NCBI GenBank assembly: GCA_046346665.1
Contig: JAXMHQ010000002.1
Span: 62,001 to 126,000 of the forward strand
Direction: 5' to 3'
DNA: 64,000 nt
Source: JAXMHQ01 sp046346665
GTDB taxonomy: Bacteria; Verrucomicrobiota; Verrucomicrobiia; Limisphaerales; JAXMHQ01
Under the pieces are notes generated by a model that had not been told where the DNA came from, ran no database searches, and worked only from the letters and a program-made list of their open reading frames with translations. Each line of letters begins with the position of its first letter. The first letter of the stretch is position 1. This document shows positions 61,296 to 64,000 of this stretch, in pieces. A program made the position numbers and the translations under genes.

Positions 61296-62370
61296 ACCCA
61301 TCCGCGTCCTCATCGTCGACGACTCCGCGTCCGTCCGCCAGACCCTCCAGGAGATCCTCGACAGCGATCCCGGCATCAGCGTCATGGGCACGGCCCAGGA
61401 CCCTTTCGTCGCCGTCGAATTCATCCGCAAGGAAGTACCCGACGTCATCACGCTGGACGTCGAAATGCCGCGCATGGACGGGATCACGTTCCTGGAACGG
61501 ATCATGTCGCAGCACCCGATCCCCGTCGTCATTTGTTCCACTCTCACCGAAAACGGATCCGAGACCGCCCTCGCCGCCCTCGAGAAAGGCGCGGTGGAAA
61601 TCATCACGAAACCCAAACTCGCCACCAAACAGTTCCTCGAGGAATCCCGCATCTGCATCTGCGACACCGTCAAATCCGCCGCCCAGGTCCGGGTGCAAAA
61701 ACGCCGCGCCTCACCGCCCGCACCCCCGATCAAGGTGGCCCCCAAACTCACCGCCGACGCCATGCTTCCCATGCCCGCGTCCCGCGCCATGATCGAGACC
61801 ACCGAAAAAGTCGTCGCTGTCGGCGCCTCCACCGGCGGCACCGAAGCCCTCCGCCTGTTCCTGGAAGCCATGCCCGCCAACGCCCCGGGCATTCTCATCG
61901 TCCAGCATATGCCGGAAAAATTCACAGCCGACTTCGCCGGCCGTCTCGATCAACTCTGCCGCGTGAACGTCCGCGAGGCCGCCGACGGCGATTCCGTCGT
62001 TCGGGGACAGGCCCTCATCGCCCCGGGCGGCAAACATCTCCTGCTGAAACGCAGCGGAGCCCGCTACTACGTCGAGGTCAGGGACGGCCCCCTCGTCTGC
62101 CGGCACCGCCCTTCCGTCGATGTCCTCTTCCGATCCACCGCCCGTTACGCCGGCAAAAACGCGGTTGGGGTCATCATGACCGGCATGGGCGACGACGGCG
62201 CCCACGGCATGCTCGAGATGAAACAGGCCGGCGCCTACAACATCGCCCAGGACGAATCAAGCTGCGTCGTCTTCGGCATGCCCGCCGAAGCCATCCGCCT
62301 CGGCGGCGTCGACCGCATCCTCCCCCTACCCGCCATCGCGCCCGAAGTCGTCCGCCTGTGCAAAGCGTGA
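61282..62370 (+). CDS. cheB: Chemotaxis methylesterase CheB
   Basis: A 362-residue enzyme that removes receptor methyl groups and can deamidate. The receiver (1-120) has 'IRVLIVDDSASVRQTLQEIL', the phosphoacceptor in 'VITLDVEMPRMDGITFLERI' and 'VEIITKPKLATK'. After a Pro/Ala linker, the methylesterase has Ser in 'VAVGASTGGTEALRLFLEA', His in 'ILIVQHMPEKFTADFAGRL' and Asp in 'VIMTGMGDDGAHGMLEMKQA'. ATG 61282 lies inside the cheD end. It is the last gene of the operon, and repeat D begins immediately after its stop. Confidence 0.94.
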   Translation: MPGSKPIRVLIVDDSASVRQTLQEILDSDPGISVMGTAQDPFVAVEFIRKEVPDVITLDVEMPRMDGITFLERIMSQHPIPVVICSTLTENGSETALAALEKGAVEIITKPKLATKQFLEESRICICDTVKSAAQVRVQKRRASPPAPPIKVAPKLTADAMLPMPASRAMIETTEKVVAVGASTGGTEALRLFLEAMPANAPGILIVQHMPEKFTADFAGRLDQLCRVNVREAADGDSVVRGQALIAPGGKHLLLKRSGARYYVEVRDGPLVCRHRPSVDVLFRSTARYAGKNAVGVIMTGMGDDGAHGMLEMKQAGAYNIAQDESSCVVFGMPAEAIRLGGVDRILPLPAIAPEVVRLCKA

Positions 62371-62374
62371 GGGG

Positions 62375-62486
62375 AAGGCAGAAGGTAGAATGCAGAATGC
62401 AGAAAGCACCCCGGGCGCCGCCTCGTCCTAGTCGTCGTCCTCGTCCTCGAAAACTGGATTTCTGCCTTCTGCATTCTGCCTTCTTC
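62375..62486. repeat. Heptamer hairpin repeat (family D, copy 2)
   Basis: Left arm 62375-62406 has GCAGAAG / GTAGAAT / GCAGAAT units, and right arm 62459-62486 has TTCTGCC and TTCTGCA units. It starts four nt after the cheB stop and may protect or end the che transcript, although no U-tract follows. Confidence 0.88.
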
Positions 62487-62523
62487 CTTGTGATACCCGC
62501 CCCCCGCTCCCTACCATGGCGCC

Positions 62524-63006
62524 ATGAACACCGCAGATCGGCGCGGCGTGATTGCATTCCTGTCGCCCGCCGCCATCAACCTGAATTTGACCGGGTCCGA
62601 CCGGGAAAGCGTCCTGTCTGAACTCGTGAACCTCGTGCCGGGGCTAACGGATCCGCAGCAGAAACAGACCCTTCTCAAGGCGCTCCTCGACCGCGAACAG
62701 CTTCACAGCACCGGCATCGGCGACGGCGTCGCCCTGCCCCACTGCCGCAATGCCCTCGTCGGACTCGTCGACCACCCCATCCTCGTTTTCGGACGCCACC
62801 CCGCCGGCATCGCGTACGGCTCGATCGACAACGCCCCGGCCAAATTATTCTTCCTTCTTGTGGCCCCCACCGTCACCGAACACCTCGCGCTCCTCGCCCG
62901 GCTCGGACGTCTTCTCCGCGACCCCAAAACCCGCCAGGAACTGCTCGCCGCCGCCACTCCGGATGCGGCGCTGGCCACCATAAAAAAGGCAGAAGGCAGA
63001 ATGTAG
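62524..63006 (+). CDS. PTS EIIA-type (PtsN-like) protein
   Basis: A 160-residue PTS fructose/nitrogen EIIA-domain protein. The phosphorylatable His is in 'HSTGIGDGVALPHCRNA', preceded by 'LLKALLDREQL' and followed by 'LFFLLVAPTVTEHLALLARL' and 'LGRLLRDPKTRQELL'. No other PTS component is in the window. The role may be regulatory, as for PtsN, rather than sugar transport. The natural end is near 'PDAALATI'; the last residues 'KKAEGRM' and the TAG stop are encoded by repeat D. Confidence 0.88.
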   Translation: MNTADRRGVIAFLSPAAINLNLTGSDRESVLSELVNLVPGLTDPQQKQTLLKALLDREQLHSTGIGDGVALPHCRNALVGLVDHPILVFGRHPAGIAYGSIDNAPAKLFFLLVAPTVTEHLALLARLGRLLRDPKTRQELLAAATPDAALATIKKAEGRM

Positions 63007-63018
63007 AATGCAGAAAGC
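62984..63018. repeat. Heptamer repeat (family D, copy 3)
   Basis: A single left arm (AAGGCAGAAGGCAGAATG, then TAGAATGCAGAAAG) that overlaps the 3' end of the PTS IIA gene and supplies its stop codon. Confidence 0.85.
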
Positions 63019-63036
63019 CGGGCAGGAAGCTGAACG

Positions 63037-63116
63037 TTTCAGGTTACAGGTTGCAAGTTCCTTCCGGGCAAAAGCTACTCGCTGGCAAACCTGCAACCTG
63101 CAACCCGCAACTTCCA
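63037..63116. repeat. Heptamer hairpin repeat (family E)
   Basis: Left arm 63037-63062 carries AGGTTAC / AGGTTGC units, and right arm 63084-63116 has AACCTGC units. They are complementary around a ~20-nt loop between two convergent genes, ending six nt before the GH57-like stop. Confidence 0.85.
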
Positions 63117-63121
63117 ACCGC

Positions 63122-64000
63122 TCAAGCCCAATACCGCACATCAATGGCCGGGAATAAATTGTCCCGCGCCTCCACCTGCGCCAGGTATTCCTCGTTCACC
63201 GTCCCCCGCGTGAGCTGGTCGTGGAGCGTGATGAACCGCACCAGGTGATCCTTCACCCGCTTGCGCGCGTAATCCGGACTGGTCCCCGTCCGCAAAATGA
63301 AGGGCCAATCGCTCGATTGCGCCAGCAGCAGCTCCCGCCCCGCCTGCTTCAACGCCCGCGCCTGCAGCGGATCCGGATCGGGCAGCACCCGCACCAGTTG
63401 CGTCATCCACTCCTGCGTGATCTGCAGGTGCGGATAAATCCACTGGTTCGTCTCGTTCAACCACGCGCGCCAGTAACCTTCCTCACCCCAGCTCGACGCG
63501 CTCGGCGCCGCCACCTGGTTCGTCGGGTGCCGGTGCAAATAATCCCCGGGCGTGATCAGCTCGAACACCTGCTGATCGAACGTCGTTTTCCGCACGAAAT
63601 AATCCAGGAACTCCGGCCCCTCGTACCACCAGTGCCCGAATAATTCCGCATCGTAGGGCGACAGCACCAGCGGCGGCCGATCCATGATCCCCGACAGGTG
63701 CTGGATCTGGCTGATGCGCGCGTCCAGAAAATGCCCCGCATGCTCCGCCGCCAACTGCAACGCTTCCAGCCGGTGATACACCTTCTTCTCGTCGGAGTCC
63801 GATGTGATCCGGTAATATTTTATCCCCGTGAACCCGCGATGATCCGGCGTCGGCAGCGTCGATTTCACGTAGTCGAAATCCAGATCGAACCCGATGTCCC
63901 GGTAGAAATCCCGGTAATGCGCGTCGCCCGGGTAACCTTCCTGCTTGCTCCACACCTGCTTCGCCGAGTCGAGATCCCGGCCGAAGGCCGCGATGCCGTT
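63122..64000 (-). CDS. GH57/DUF1957 glycosidase, probable 1,4-alpha-glucan branching enzyme (partial)
   Basis: The C-terminal ~292 residues of a GH57-type protein; the start is beyond the right edge. Recognisable features are 'KQVWSKQEGYPGDAHYRDFY', 'RDIGFDLDFDYVKSTLP', 'PLVLSPYDAELFGHWWYEGP' (carrying the catalytic Asp region) and the helical C-terminal domain ('LLLAQSSDWPFILRTGTSPD', 'YARKRVKDHLVRFITLHDQL'). This combination is typical of GH57 branching enzymes with the DUF1957 C-terminal domain, which make alpha-1,6 branches in glycogen. The identification rests on the visible half only. Confidence 0.85.
   Translation of the reverse strand, partial: NGIAAFGRDLDSAKQVWSKQEGYPGDAHYRDFYRDIGFDLDFDYVKSTLPTPDHRGFTGIKYYRITSDSDEKKVYHRLEALQLAAEHAGHFLDARISQIQHLSGIMDRPPLVLSPYDAELFGHWWYEGPEFLDYFVRKTTFDQQVFELITPGDYLHRHPTNQVAAPSASSWGEEGYWRAWLNETNQWIYPHLQITQEWMTQLVRVLPDPDPLQARALKQAGRELLLAQSSDWPFILRTGTSPDYARKRVKDHLVRFITLHDQLTRGTVNEEYLAQVEARDNLFPAIDVRYWA

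Noticed and set aside
1..64000. tRNA, rRNA, riboswitch, prophage or insertion-sequence content
   Set aside because: I looked for tRNA cloverleaf arms, conserved riboswitch cores and transposase or integrase frames and saw none I could support. A covariance-model search would be decisive.

Overview
The window is 64 kb of GC-rich bacterial chromosome. I read about 54 protein-coding genes on both strands and found no rRNA, tRNA, CRISPR array, prophage or insertion sequence. The gene mix suggests Verrucomicrobiota, possibly the Pedosphaera/Limisphaera side: secreted fibronectin-III, LamG and CBM9-like proteins, a GH5 glycosidase, a GH57-type enzyme, an octaheme cytochrome, a MoxR-DUF58-transglutaminase operon and very many hairpin-forming intergenic repeats. 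This placement is inference; there is no marker gene such as 16S rRNA.

Layout. 1-5.7 kb: truncated apgM, then the MoxR, DUF58 and TgpA-like genes, all on the minus strand. 5.7-11.1 kb: a small conserved protein, uvrC, gmhA, a ROK kinase, a thioredoxin-fold protein and a type II toxin-antitoxin pair. 11.1-18 kb: ligA, a stand-alone zinc-finger/HhH relative of LigA, and an NtrC-type regulator with its histidine kinase. 18-29 kb: two secreted proteins (Fn3, subtilase), then a minus-strand housekeeping run of glnB, amtB, trmL, truA, ruvX, hemL, nadE and a DUF192 lipoprotein. 29-37 kb: a REC-GAF-PAS histidine kinase, a CoaB-like protein, the GH5 enzyme, an octaheme cytochrome with a membrane partner, and a GIY-YIG-like protein. 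37-43.4 kb: a PhoB/PhoR-type two-component system translated just after a large secreted LamG/CBM9 protein. 43.5-45.9 kb: marR and a divergent ClC channel with a palindromic operator between them.

45.8-62.4 kb is a dense signalling island. On the minus strand lie a REC-SpoIIE phosphatase-HATPase fusion, a STAS protein and a hybrid kinase ending in Hpt. Divergent from these, on the plus strand, lie a coiled-coil MCP-like protein with a CheZ-like QFQD motif, a second STAS protein, CheY, CheA, an MCP, CheW, CheR, CheD and CheB. No flagellar gene is present. The layout suggests a chemosensory array joined to an Rsb-type partner switch rather than a motility operon. cheA has two compensating frameshifts that scramble its Hpt domain. 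The window ends with a PTS IIA protein and a partial GH57/DUF1957 gene.

The most unusual feature is the repeat landscape. About 30 short elements sit mostly at or just beyond stop codons. They are either perfect hairpins whose stems vary by compensating base changes, or tandem 7-8-nt units with complementary arms. Several are translated: one lies in frame inside the zinc finger of ligA, one inside uvrC, and others form C-terminal tails of NadE, TruA, the PTS IIA protein and a membrane protein.
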